This document shows positions 8,380 to 21,868 of a DNA stretch of 64,000 nt, in pieces. The notes beneath the pieces are model-generated. The model worked only from the letters and a program-made list of their open reading frames with translations, ran no database searches and had not been told where the DNA came from. Location of the stretch: the NCBI RefSeq assembly GCF_000420485.1, contig NZ_ATVA01000018.1, positions 158,613-222,612 on the forward strand. The letters are read 5' to 3'. Each line of letters starts with the position of its first letter. Within the stretch, counting starts at the first letter, position 1. This DNA is from Paucidesulfovibrio longus DSM 6739. Lineage in GTDB: Bacteria; Desulfobacterota; Desulfovibrionia; Desulfovibrionales; Desulfovibrionaceae. Position numbers and translations under genes: made by a program.

Positions 8380-8976
8380 ATGTACGCAGTGGCGATCAAC
8401 GGCAGCCCGCGCAAGGGCGGCAATACCGAGATTCTGCTCCACGCAACGCTCGAGCCGCTCAAGGCCGCGGGCTGGGAAACCGAATACGTGCGCATCGGCG
8501 GCAAGGCCGTGCGCGGGTGTCTGGCCTGCTACAAATGTTTCGAGAACAAGGACATGCGCTGCATCCAGACCGAGGACGCCGTCAACGACTGCCTGGAGAA
8601 AATCTGGCGCGCGGACGCGGTGATTCTCGGCTCGCCCACCTACTTCGCGGACATGAGCTCCGAGATGAAGGCCCTGGTGGACCGCTGCGGCCTGGTCTCC
8701 ATAGCCAACGGCCATCTGCTCAAGGGCAAGATCGGCAGCGCCGTGGTCGCGGTGCGCCGGGGCGGCGCGACCCACGTCTTCGACTCCATCAACCACATGT
8801 TCCAGATGTCCCGCATGGTCGTGCCGGGTTCCTCCTATTGGAACATGGGCTACGGCCGCGACAAGGGCGAGGTCCAGGGAGACGACGAGGGCCTGAACAA
8901 CATGCGCCAGCTGGGCGAGGCCATCAACTGGCTGGGGAAGGCCATCGCGCCCGTGCGCGACCAGTATCCGGAGTAG
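8380..8976 (+). CDS. Iron-sulfur flavoprotein / NADPH-dependent FMN reductase family
   Basis: 198 residues with a flavodoxin-like fold. NGSPRKGGNTE (7-17) is the FMN phosphate loop. The compact cysteine motif C47-X2-C50-X2-C53-X7-C61 is the one that holds a [4Fe-4S] cluster in archaeal and anaerobic iron-sulfur flavoproteins (Isf). SPTYFADMSSEMKALVDR is the second flavin-contact region. The ATG follows GTTGGAGGAAATGCC. It is 3 bp upstream of a ferredoxin-nitroreductase, so the two probably form an electron-transfer or detoxification pair. Confidence 0.85.
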   Translation: MYAVAINGSPRKGGNTEILLHATLEPLKAAGWETEYVRIGGKAVRGCLACYKCFENKDMRCIQTEDAVNDCLEKIWRADAVILGSPTYFADMSSEMKALVDRCGLVSIANGHLLKGKIGSAVVAVRRGGATHVFDSINHMFQMSRMVVPGSSYWNMGYGRDKGEVQGDDEGLNNMRQLGEAINWLGKAIAPVRDQYPE

Positions 8977-8979
8977 GCC

Positions 8980-9783
8980 GTGGAGCTGCTGCGAATCGAC
9001 ACCGAGCGCTGCGTGCGTTGCGGCCTCTGCGCCCAGGTCTGCCCGCTGGTGATCATCACCCAGGACGAGGAGGGGCTGCCCGCCGAGCGCGAGAACACGG
9101 CCTCCCGCTGCATCAACTGCGGGCACTGCGTTTCCGTCTGTCCCACGGGCGCGCTGGGCACCGTGCATTCTTCCCCGGAGGACTGCACGCCCCTGAGTCC
9201 GAAGGATCTGCTCGACACGGACGCCGCCTTCCGTCTTTTCGGCATGCGTCGCTCCGTGCGCCGCTACCTGCCGGAACCCATCCCCCCGGCGGAGCTGGAC
9301 CGCATTCTGGAAACGGCGCACATGGCTCCGAGCGCCAGCAACCTCCGGCCCGTGCGCTGGACCGTCGTGGAAGGAGCCGAACGGCTGCACCGCATCGCCG
9401 CCGCCTGCGTGGAAACCATGCGCGGCAGCGGCAACGACTTCTATGCCGGCTTCGTGCGGGCCTTCGACAAGGGGCACGACGTGATCCTGCGCGGCTGTAC
9501 CACGCTGGTCACGGCCCATTCCGGTCCGGAATTTCCCTGGGGGCAGGTGGACTGCGTCATTGCCGCCACGCACCTGGAGCTGGCCGCCTCCGTGTGCGGG
9601 TACGGCGCGTGCTGGGCCGGATTCGTCATGCGCGCGGCGCAGAATTCCGACGAGGTGCGCGAGGCCCTGGGCCTGCCGGAAGGCCACGCCGCGCACGCCT
9701 GCATGATGCTCGGCCGCCCGGCCCTGCGCTACGCACGCATCCCCTCGCGCGGGCCTGTGCCGGTGCGCCGCTTCGCGGACTGA
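8980..9783 (+). CDS. Nitroreductase with N-terminal 2[4Fe-4S] ferredoxin domain
   Basis: 267 residues from a GTG start. Two CX2CX2CX3C clusters (C11, C14, C17, C21 and C44, C47, C50, C54) make a bacterial ferredoxin module. A nitroreductase-fold FMN domain follows from ~residue 80 (RRSVRRYLPEPIPPAELDRIL; APSASNLRPVRW). The fusion lets reduced ferredoxin or its own clusters feed the flavin directly. Together with the upstream flavoprotein it is probably an anaerobic reductase; the substrate is unknown. Confidence 0.88.
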   Translation: MELLRIDTERCVRCGLCAQVCPLVIITQDEEGLPAERENTASRCINCGHCVSVCPTGALGTVHSSPEDCTPLSPKDLLDTDAAFRLFGMRRSVRRYLPEPIPPAELDRILETAHMAPSASNLRPVRWTVVEGAERLHRIAAACVETMRGSGNDFYAGFVRAFDKGHDVILRGCTTLVTAHSGPEFPWGQVDCVIAATHLELAASVCGYGACWAGFVMRAAQNSDEVREALGLPEGHAAHACMMLGRPALRYARIPSRGPVPVRRFAD

Positions 9784-9811
9784 TTCCTGTCCGATCCCCT
9801 CTGGATCAACG

Positions 9812-9842
9812 GCCCGGCTCCCGCAAGGGGGCCGGGCTTTTT
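9812..9842 (+). terminator. Rho-independent terminator
   Basis: GCCCGGC (9812-9818) pairs with GCCGGGC (9831-9837) and is followed by TTTTT. It ends the flavoprotein/nitroreductase operon. Confidence 0.8.
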
Positions 9843-9910
9843 CATGCCGCCCGGCGCAGGGATTGGAAAAGGGCTTGGCCTTCGCCTGCCGGACGCGCTA
9901 TACGGGGAGC

Positions 9911-11326
9911 ATGAAAATGCTCATTTGCGGAGCGGGCAGCATCGCCCGCGAATTGCTGCGTCAGCTCGGCGAGGACTGGGACATCACCCTGATCGACAAG
10001 TCCGAGGAGCGGCTGGAGCTGGCCTCGGCCCTGAACCAGGAAGTGCGCGAAATCCTGACCGAGGACGCCTCCAGCCCGGTGGTGCTCGAAAAGGCGGGCA
10101 TCGGCTCCATGCAGTACGTGCTGGCGCTGACCGGGGACCACAAGGTCAACAAGGCCGTGGCCGACTTTGCGCACTCCGCCGGCGCACAGCACATCTGCGT
10201 GCTCGTGAACGACCCGGAAGACGCCCGCGCGCTGCGGGAAAAGGGCGTGCACGCGGTTCTGGCCGGCAAGCTCGTGGCGGGCAACATCTACCACTACCTC
10301 CAGGATCCCCGCATGCGGGTCATGCCCCTGAACGGCGGCCCGGCCAACGTCATGGAGGTCAACGCCTCCGAGCACATGCTCGTGATCGGCAAGCGCGCCG
10401 CCTATTTCCATCGCCGCAAGTCGCGGCTGGTGGGCATATTCCGCAAGGACAGGCTGCTCTTTCCCCGGCCCGACACCGTGATCCGCTCCGGGGACAGGCT
10501 GGTCATCCTCGGCGACACGCGCGTGTTCCAGGACGTCTGCACCCTGCTGGAATGCGACAATCCGCACTTCCCTCTGGCCTACGGGCCGGGAATGCTCGTG
10601 GCCGCCCCGGCCGTGGGCGGCGACGCCACGCATCCGGTGCTCAACGAGGCCCTGCACCTGGCCCAGAACCTTCAGATCAAGAACGTGACCGTGCTCGGCG
10701 CGGATCCGGAAAGCCTCTCGACCGAACATCTCCAGTCCTGGCCCCAGAACCTGGCCACGGAGATCCGGCCCCTGGGCGAGGAGCTGGAGGAGGGGGTTCG
10801 CGCGGCCTGCCGCGAGGGCAATTTCGGGCTGGTGCTCATCCCTCCGCTGGAGGGAGGCATGCTCAAGGCCCTGGCCCGGCCCGCCTACGTGACCCTGGCC
10901 CGCGAGCTGGAGCGGCCGCTGCTCGTGGCGCGCGGCAGCGTGCCCTACGAGCGCGTGCTCGTGCCCTTCAGCGGTACGGCCATGTCCGAGCTGGCCCTGG
11001 AAATCGCCGTGGACGCCGCGGCCCAGCTCGGCGCGTCGCTCAGCGCCGTGGTCGTGGAGCAGCCGGACTTCCTGACGGGCGACGAGGAAGGAGCCTGGCG
11101 GGACAAGGCCGTGGCCCGGCTCAACGAGCTGCGCCACATCCACAAGGCCGAGATCGAGATTTTGGAACGCCGGGGAAATCCCGTGCGCGAGATTCTTGCC
11201 GCCGCCGAGGACTTCGACTTGCTGGTTCTCGGCAGCACCAACCGGGATCGCGGCCTGCTGACCCCCAACATCGGCGAACGGCTGGCGGGCGGAGCGTCCT
11301 GCTCCGTGCTGCTGGCGGCGTTCTAG
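9911..11326 (+). CDS. TrkA-N/TrkA-C (RCK) protein with C-terminal Usp domain
   Basis: About 471 residues. The N-terminal RCK domain has the NAD-binding GAGSIARELL and an acidic beta-2 end (LIDKSEE). TrkA-C spans ~134-216. A middle linker follows, and residues ~335-471 form a Usp domain (RVLVPFSGTAMSELAL ... LLVLGSTNRDRG). ATG 9911 gives the family-typical MKMLICGAG, but ATG 9917 has better spacing from GGGGAG; an open frame reaches 9863. It is six bases upstream of an antiporter gene and probably gates it in response to NAD(H), c-di-nucleotide or ATP-type ligands. The ligand is inferred from fold, not shown. Confidence 0.85.
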   Translation: MKMLICGAGSIARELLRQLGEDWDITLIDKSEERLELASALNQEVREILTEDASSPVVLEKAGIGSMQYVLALTGDHKVNKAVADFAHSAGAQHICVLVNDPEDARALREKGVHAVLAGKLVAGNIYHYLQDPRMRVMPLNGGPANVMEVNASEHMLVIGKRAAYFHRRKSRLVGIFRKDRLLFPRPDTVIRSGDRLVILGDTRVFQDVCTLLECDNPHFPLAYGPGMLVAAPAVGGDATHPVLNEALHLAQNLQIKNVTVLGADPESLSTEHLQSWPQNLATEIRPLGEELEEGVRAACREGNFGLVLIPPLEGGMLKALARPAYVTLARELERPLLVARGSVPYERVLVPFSGTAMSELALEIAVDAAAQLGASLSAVVVEQPDFLTGDEEGAWRDKAVARLNELRHIHKAEIEILERRGNPVREILAAAEDFDLLVLGSTNRDRGLLTPNIGERLAGGASCSVLLAAF

Positions 11327-11332
11327 GCGGCC

Positions 11333-12493
11333 ATGCAGATCAGCCAGGGATTCTCGCTGCTCATCGTGACGCTGGCCGCGGCGCTGCTGCCCGGCCTGAG
11401 CCGCCGTCTGCGGATTCCTTCGCCCGTGGCCGAGATCCTCTTCGGCGTGGTCCTGGGCAAGAGCGTGCTCGACCTGCACATGGGCGAATACTGGCTGCCG
11501 TTCCTGGCCGAGCTGGGATTCCTGGTGCTCATGTTCCAGGCGGGCATGGAAATCGACTTCCGGCTGCTCAAGGGCCGGGGCCTGCGCGGCATGGTCTTCC
11601 AGCTGCTGCTCTTCGGCGCGACCCTGACCCTGGCCGCCTTCTGCGCCGGAGCCGTGAACCAGGACGCCTTCATCGCCCTGGTGCTCTCCACCACGTCCCT
11701 CGGACTGGTCATGCCCACCCTGCGGGAGGCCGGGGAACAGGGCACGCCCTTCGGCCAGACCGTGCTCATCGCGGCCACGGTGGCGGATTTCCTGACGTTG
11801 CTGGGAATAACGCTGGTGGTGCTCTGGCGGCAGAGCGGGCTTTCCTGGGCCTTTGTGGCCCCGGTGCCGCTTTTCGCGGGGTTCGGGCTGGCGCTGTGGG
11901 CGGCGCGGCTCTGGGCCTGGTGGAACCCGGAGCGGGCCGAGTCCCTGCTCCTGGGCAGCAGCATGCAGGAGCAGGGCGTGCGCATGTCCCTGGCGCTGCT
12001 CTTTCTTTTCGTCAGCCTGTCGGAGCTGGCCCACCTGGAGCCCGTGCTGGGCGCCTTCATGGGCGGCTGCATCCTTTCCTTTGTCCTGCGCAAGAAGGAG
12101 AGCCTGGAATCGAAGATTTCGGTTCTCGGCTTCGGCTTTCTGATCCCGCTCTTCTTCATCCACGTGGGCATGGGCTTCGACGTGGCCAACATCCTGACCC
12201 CGGAGCGGCTGGCCTTCACGGGCAAGCTGCTCGTGGCGGCCCTGCTGGTCAAGCTGGTCCCCAGCCTGCTCTTTCCCTTCTTCGGGATGCGGCTCTCCGA
12301 GGGCGTTCGCGCCGGGGCGCTGCTCTCCTCGCGCCTCAGCCTGATCATCGCGGCCGCGGCCATCGGCCTCCAGGAGGGCTACCTCAGCGTGGAGACCAAG
12401 GACTCCATCGTGCTGCTGGCCCTGGTCAGCTGCCTGCTCGGCCCGGTGCTGTTCCGTCTGCTCGGCCCGCGCCGCCCCGGCGAACGGGGCTGA
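11333..12493 (+). CDS. Cation:proton antiporter, CPA2 (KefB-like) family membrane domain
   Basis: 386 residues with about 11-12 hydrophobic segments and CPA2-type motifs (PSPVAEILFGVVLG; LAELGFLVLMFQAGMEIDF). It lacks the C-terminal RCK domain of full KefB/KefC proteins. That regulatory part is supplied by the separate upstream TrkA-Usp gene, 6 bp away. Probable role is K+ or Na+ efflux against protons in the inner membrane. Confidence 0.88.
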   Translation: MQISQGFSLLIVTLAAALLPGLSRRLRIPSPVAEILFGVVLGKSVLDLHMGEYWLPFLAELGFLVLMFQAGMEIDFRLLKGRGLRGMVFQLLLFGATLTLAAFCAGAVNQDAFIALVLSTTSLGLVMPTLREAGEQGTPFGQTVLIAATVADFLTLLGITLVVLWRQSGLSWAFVAPVPLFAGFGLALWAARLWAWWNPERAESLLLGSSMQEQGVRMSLALLFLFVSLSELAHLEPVLGAFMGGCILSFVLRKKESLESKISVLGFGFLIPLFFIHVGMGFDVANILTPERLAFTGKLLVAALLVKLVPSLLFPFFGMRLSEGVRAGALLSSRLSLIIAAAAIGLQEGYLSVETKDSIVLLALVSCLLGPVLFRLLGPRRPGERG

Positions 12494-12499
12494 GTTCGG

Positions 12500-17413
<4,914 letters not shown>

Positions 17414-17528
17414 GAACGCCCTCCAGAGGGGGTTGCGAGCCGCGGCTCCCGGTCGTCAGCGGAAAATGCGATTGATGGCGCATTGTTCCATGCGCATATC
17501 GAAACGATTCGCGCTTCCCGTGTTTACG

Positions 17529-17557
17529 AGAATATCCAGTATGTTGATTATTAACAA
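17529..17557 (-). promoter_or_regulatory. Candidate sigma-70 promoter of the CheB-CheR kinase
   Basis: On the minus strand TTGTTA (17552-17557) and TATTCT (17529-17534) are 17 bp apart in a local AT-rich patch, about 110 bp before the ATG at 17413. The rest of the 346-bp gap 17414-17759 shows no other clear element. Confidence 0.5.
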
Positions 17558-17759
17558 TTTCTTCACTTGCAGTCAATGCGGACGGTTCCGGTTCCGCCGC
17601 GCAGGCCTTCGATTCGCGCGGCCCGATATTGCCCCTGTCCCCTTCGCGGCCAAGCGTGTAGGCTGCCCAAAAGGTCATTTCGGCCGCAAAGCATCCTGGA
17701 GACAACGTGATTCCTCCGTCTGCCGTTTTTCGCCGCGCTCACATGGGCCGGCTTTCTTC

Positions 17760-18026
17760 CTGAAGTCCCTTGAATGCATAGGTTGCGGCTGGTGCTGCCT
17801 TCAGGACCAGTGCGAGCTTTCGCAAAGACGCCACGGCTACATGCGCCGCTGTCCGGATATTCGCTGGGACGAGGAGCGGGGCCGCTATCTCTGCGCCCTG
17901 GTGCTTGCTCCGGAGAGCGAGGACGAGGCCCGGAAGGCGCTGTTCGTGGGACAGGGCTGCTGCAACAGGTTCTCTTCCTGGCGCGGGGACGTCCGCAACC
18001 GCGACCACGAGTATCCCCCGGATTGA
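17760..18026 (+). CDS. Cysteine-cluster (YkgJ-like) protein, start uncertain
   Basis: The conserved part begins at about 17760 and reads LKSLECIGCGWCCLQDQC, a CX2CX2CC-X4-C cluster, with further Cys in RRCPDI, LCAL and the late GQGCC. About 88 residues in all. No ATG, GTG or TTG sits in frame near this point. The only upstream ATG (17541) would add 73 residues of Arg-rich, unlike sequence that overlaps a probable promoter. So the true start may be CTG at 17760, or the 5' end is damaged. Probable metal or Fe-S binding; function unknown. Confidence 0.55.
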   Translation: MKSLECIGCGWCCLQDQCELSQRRHGYMRRCPDIRWDEERGRYLCALVLAPESEDEARKALFVGQGCCNRFSSWRGDVRNRDHEYPPD

Positions 18027-18039
18027 GCCCCGGCTGCGG

Positions 18040-20763
18040 TCAGTCTGTTTGGTCCTGGGGCGCCTGCGGCTTGCTGGCCGTCTCGACCTCGCCCAGTACC
18101 TCCGCCAGCGTGCGGGCCAGCTCGTTCATGTCCACGGGTTTGGAAAGGTAGGCGTCCATGCCCGCATCCATGAACCTGCGGCGGTCGTCGGGCATGGCGT
18201 AGGCGGTCATGGCGATGATGGGCACGGCCGTGTTCAGCTCTGCGGGGTCGGCCTCGCGGACGGTGCGCGTCGCTTCGGTGCCGTCCATGGTCGGAAGCTG
18301 GATGTCCATGAGCACGGCGTCCACCGCCTGCTTTTTCAGGAACGGGAGAACGTCGCTGCCGTCCGCCACGGCGTGGGAATCGTAGCCCAGCTTCTTGAGC
18401 ATGTTCACGATGCTCAGGGTGTTGATGCGGTCGTCCTCGACCACGAGGATGCGCTTTCGCTCCCCGGGAGAATCGTTCTGCGTCGCCGGTTTCGGCCTTG
18501 GGGCGCGCAGGGCGGGCCTGGCTGCGGAGCGCGGCCGCTGCGCGGAGGCTTCCGAAGCCGCCTGGGCCGCGATGGTGAAATGAATGGTCGTGCCCGCATC
18601 GACCTCGCTTTCCAGGGCGATGGTCCCGCCCAGGAGCTGGACCAGCTTGCGCACGATGGAGAGGCCGAGGCCCGCCCCCTGGTGCTTGCGCGCCAGGGCC
18701 GCGTTGGCCTGGGTGAACGGATTGAAGATCACGCCGATTTTTTCGTCCGGTATGCCGCAGCCCGTGTCCTCAACTGAAAAGAGCAGCCGTTTTCCTCCGT
18801 CCGGGAGATCGTCCAGGGGGTAAACCTCCACGCGCACGTGTCCCTGGTCCGTGAACTTCACGGAGTTGCCCACGAGATTGAAGAGCACCTGCCGGAGCCT
18901 GCCGCCGTCGGTGCGAAAGACCGGGGGCACGCCCGGCCCGATCCGGTAGTCCACCGTCAGTCCCTTGTTCGCGGTCACATGGCGGAAGGTCTCCAGGACG
19001 TTGCGCACCAGCGGTTCGATTTCCACGTCCTCCTCGACGATTTCCAGCTTTCCGGCCTCCACCCTGGAGAGGTCGAGAATGTCGCTGAGCAGCGCCACCA
19101 GTCGCTTGGCCGATTCGATGGCTCCGTCGATGTAGTTGTGCTGTTCTTCATCGAGGGGGGTGGTTTCCAGCAACTGGAGCAGGCCGAGCACCCCGTTCAT
19201 GGGCGTGCGGATTTCGTGGCTCATGTTGGTCAGGAATTCCGACTTGGCCAGGTTGGCGGCTTCGGCGGCTTCCTTGGCCTGGCGGACGACCTGTTCGGAA
19301 TGCTTGCGTTCCGTGATGTCCACATGGGTGCCGACCATGCGCAGGGGCTCTTTGTCCGGGCCGCGCCGCACGACCTTGCCCCGGCCGAGAATCCAGTGCC
19401 ATTCTGAATTCTTGTCCATCATGCGGAACTCCACCTCGTAGATCCCGCCGTGTTTGAAATGGTGCTCCAGCTTGGCGATGACGGCGTCCCTGTCGTCGGG
19501 GTGCAGCTTTTCGTGCCAGCTCTCGAAGCTGGGCGGAAACTCTCCGGGCTCATAGCCGAGCATGGTGTAGTAGCGCGCGCTGAAATACAGCTTGTCCTCG
19601 GCGATCTCCCAGTCCCAGAGGCCGTCGCTCGTGGCCTCCAGAGCCAGCAGCAGCCGTTCCTCGCTGGCCTTCAGCGCGGACTCGGCCTGCTCGCGCACGC
19701 GGACCTCCTCGGCGAGGTTGAGCAGGGAGGCCTGGAGGCGGGCGGTCATGGAGTTGAAGCTGGCGGCCAGCATGTTCAGTTCCCTGATGGATCCGCTTTC
19801 CGCCTGCCTTCCCAGGTCGCCGTCGCGGATGGCCGCGGCCGTGTCCGCCAGTCCGCGGATGGGTCGCACGATCCTTCGGTTGGCGGCCTCGGCCAGGAAC
19901 ACCGCGGCGGCCAGGGTCAGCATGGTCAGCGCGAAGTAGATCACTCCGCTCCGGATTCCGGGCTTCAGGGCGTCCAGCGCGTCGCGTTCCGCCACGACCA
20001 CCAGCTCCCGGCGGCCCACGAAAAGGGAGCGCTTCGCGGCGATCACGGTCCTGCCCGCGCTGTTGGATTGCAGAGCGGGTTCGGAACGGAGATCGGCAAC
20101 GGCTCCGGAAAGCACCAGGGAGGGATTCGAATGGGCCACGATGCGGCCGTCCGCGTCCGTGACGAAGACGCGCGAGGCTTGCGCGGCGTTGTGGGCCGCG
20201 ATGATGTCCCAGAGGTACTTGATGCGCAGCGTGGCCACGAGAATGAGGCGAAGGTCGCCGGAGCGCAGATCCTCGAAGGGCACGCTGATGCGCGCCAGGG
20301 GTTCCCCGGTCGCGGGGTCGATGCGGATGGGGCCGAGGCTGGAGTCGCGGGAAATGCCGCTCGCGAAGAAGACCGCGCTGGTGTTCCAGTCCCGGGCGGG
20401 GGTCGCCTCCGGCACCTGCACGCTGGAGACTTCGAGCAGTTCGCGGCCCTCCGGGGAGATCACGGAGATGTCCCGGATCATGTGCCGATCGGAAATGATC
20501 TTCTGGAGCATTTCCCTTTGCCGGGCTTTCGGCAGGGCGGCGAAGTCGTCGAAACGGCCGACCGAGCGCACGTCGCGTTCGATTTCGTCGAACAGATCCT
20601 GGATTTGCTGGACGATCTGGCCTGCTCTGGCGTTCTCGTACTGGAAGGCGGTGTCCACCTGGACCGAATAGGCGTGCCAGCCCAAAAGGGCTCCCGCCAC
20701 GAGCAGCGGGCCCACGGCCAGGGTCATGAAGATGCGGCGCAGCAGGGTGTCGAGTCGAATCAT
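18040..20763 (-). CDS. Membrane hybrid histidine kinase (periplasmic sensor, HAMP, PAS, receiver)
   Basis: 907 residues. A membrane segment (~13-33) and a second (~275-298) bound a ~240-residue periplasmic sensor of double-Cache-like type. HAMP (~300-350), PAS (~365-490), HisKA ([12 protein letters not shown] near 514), HATPase (~620-745) and a receiver (~770-890; [11 protein letters not shown] near 818) follow. Its ATG overlaps the stop of the upstream substrate-binding protein gene (ATGA at 20760-20763). The pair is therefore co-translated, and the binding protein probably presents its ligand to this kinase. No response-regulator gene is adjacent. Confidence 0.92.
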   Translation of the reverse strand: MIRLDTLLRRIFMTLAVGPLLVAGALLGWHAYSVQVDTAFQYENARAGQIVQQIQDLFDEIERDVRSVGRFDDFAALPKARQREMLQKIISDRHMIRDISVISPEGRELLEVSSVQVPEATPARDWNTSAVFFASGISRDSSLGPIRIDPATGEPLARISVPFEDLRSGDLRLILVATLRIKYLWDIIAAHNAAQASRVFVTDADGRIVAHSNPSLVLSGAVADLRSEPALQSNSAGRTVIAAKRSLFVGRRELVVVAERDALDALKPGIRSGVIYFALTMLTLAAAVFLAEAANRRIVRPIRGLADTAAAIRDGDLGRQAESGSIRELNMLAASFNSMTARLQASLLNLAEEVRVREQAESALKASEERLLLALEATSDGLWDWEIAEDKLYFSARYYTMLGYEPGEFPPSFESWHEKLHPDDRDAVIAKLEHHFKHGGIYEVEFRMMDKNSEWHWILGRGKVVRRGPDKEPLRMVGTHVDITERKHSEQVVRQAKEAAEAANLAKSEFLTNMSHEIRTPMNGVLGLLQLLETTPLDEEQHNYIDGAIESAKRLVALLSDILDLSRVEAGKLEIVEEDVEIEPLVRNVLETFRHVTANKGLTVDYRIGPGVPPVFRTDGGRLRQVLFNLVGNSVKFTDQGHVRVEVYPLDDLPDGGKRLLFSVEDTGCGIPDEKIGVIFNPFTQANAALARKHQGAGLGLSIVRKLVQLLGGTIALESEVDAGTTIHFTIAAQAASEASAQRPRSAARPALRAPRPKPATQNDSPGERKRILVVEDDRINTLSIVNMLKKLGYDSHAVADGSDVLPFLKKQAVDAVLMDIQLPTMDGTEATRTVREADPAELNTAVPIIAMTAYAMPDDRRRFMDAGMDAYLSKPVDMNELARTLAEVLGEVETASKPQAPQDQTD

Positions 20764-21752
20764 GGGACCGTCAGAGCTCCTGTGACCCGGATCAGGCGGT
20801 CCGCCCGGCGCAGGACCGTTTCCGGGACGTGGATTCCGAGGCGTTCTGCGGCGGCCAGGTTGATGAAGAGGTAGTCCTCCGCGGTTTCCACGGGCAGGCT
20901 GGCCACGGGCGTGCCGGAAAGCAGGAGGTGGGCCAGGCGTGCGGCCTGCTTGCCCACTTCGTAGCCGATGAATCCGAGCCCTGTCAGGGCCCCCTGTTCG
21001 ACCTGGTCGAAGCGGGGAGTGGAGAGCGCCAGTTTTCGCCGCGCGCTGAGGGAGACGAAATCCTTGATGCGCGACAGGACCAGCCCTTCGCGCGGCAGAA
21101 ACACGGCGTCGATGCCTTCGGGCGCGTATCCAGGAGCGAAGAGATCGGTTTTCGGCGTGAAGGGCTTGGGCAGCAGCTCCACGTTCAGCGAGGGCGCGGC
21201 CCGCCGCAGCTGGTTCAGGCTGGCCAGCGCGCTGGAGTCGAGGGGATTATAGGGCACGAAGACGCGGCGGACCGCCGGAACCACTTCGAGCAGGGACTGG
21301 AGGCGGCGTCCTTCGCTGGGGGCCAGACGCACGCCCGTGAGGTTGGCTTCGGGGCGGCGAAGGTTGTTGACCACGCCGGAAGCCACGGGGTCGTTGACCG
21401 GGGCGAAGACCACGGGCAAATCGGTTCCCCTGGTCATCTCCGCCGCCACCAGGGCAGCCGGTGTGGGCGAGACGAAAAGCAGGTCCGGATGTTTTGCGAG
21501 CAGGAGGCGGAGCCTCGCCGCCAGTTCTTCCTTGGACTGGGCCGGACCGTCGAAAAGGATCTTGAGGTTGTCGCCCTCGTGGTAGCCCAGTTCGGCCAGG
21601 CCGTCCTTGAAGCCTTCCAGGGTCGTGAGGTTGGTGTTCGTGTATTGCAGCACGCCCACGACCACTTCGCGTCGCGGTTCCGGGGGGACGAGCAGCCAAT
21701 ATGTTGCGGCGGCCATCAGCATGGCGGCCAGGACGCAGGAAATGATGCGCAT
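20760..21752 (-). CDS. ABC-type substrate-binding protein (ABC_sub_bind family), sensor partner
   Basis: 330 residues. The N-terminus is a membrane or signal segment ([19 protein letters not shown]). The rest matches the TrpX/PF04392-type periplasmic binding fold: [58 protein letters not shown]. No permease or ATPase follows; instead a hybrid kinase overlaps by 4 bp. This suggests a ligand-sensing rather than transport role. The ligand is unknown; aromatic amino acids are known for some relatives. Confidence 0.85.
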   Translation of the reverse strand: MRIISCVLAAMLMAAATYWLLVPPEPRREVVVGVLQYTNTNLTTLEGFKDGLAELGYHEGDNLKILFDGPAQSKEELAARLRLLLAKHPDLLFVSPTPAALVAAEMTRGTDLPVVFAPVNDPVASGVVNNLRRPEANLTGVRLAPSEGRRLQSLLEVVPAVRRVFVPYNPLDSSALASLNQLRRAAPSLNVELLPKPFTPKTDLFAPGYAPEGIDAVFLPREGLVLSRIKDFVSLSARRKLALSTPRFDQVEQGALTGLGFIGYEVGKQAARLAHLLLSGTPVASLPVETAEDYLFINLAAAERLGIHVPETVLRRADRLIRVTGALTVP

Positions 21753-21868
21753 GTCGTTTCAGACCCGTTTGGGATGAAAATACGGGATGACCTGACGGAG
21801 GATAGCACCAAACTCCCATGATGACCATCCCGGCGGGATGAGGGGAGGGCGGTCGCCGAAGGATGGAG

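Noticed and set aside
17541..17759. N-terminal extension of the cysteine-cluster protein from ATG 17541
   Set aside because: The added residues are Arg-rich and unlike the conserved part, and the ATG lies inside a probable promoter of the opposite gene.
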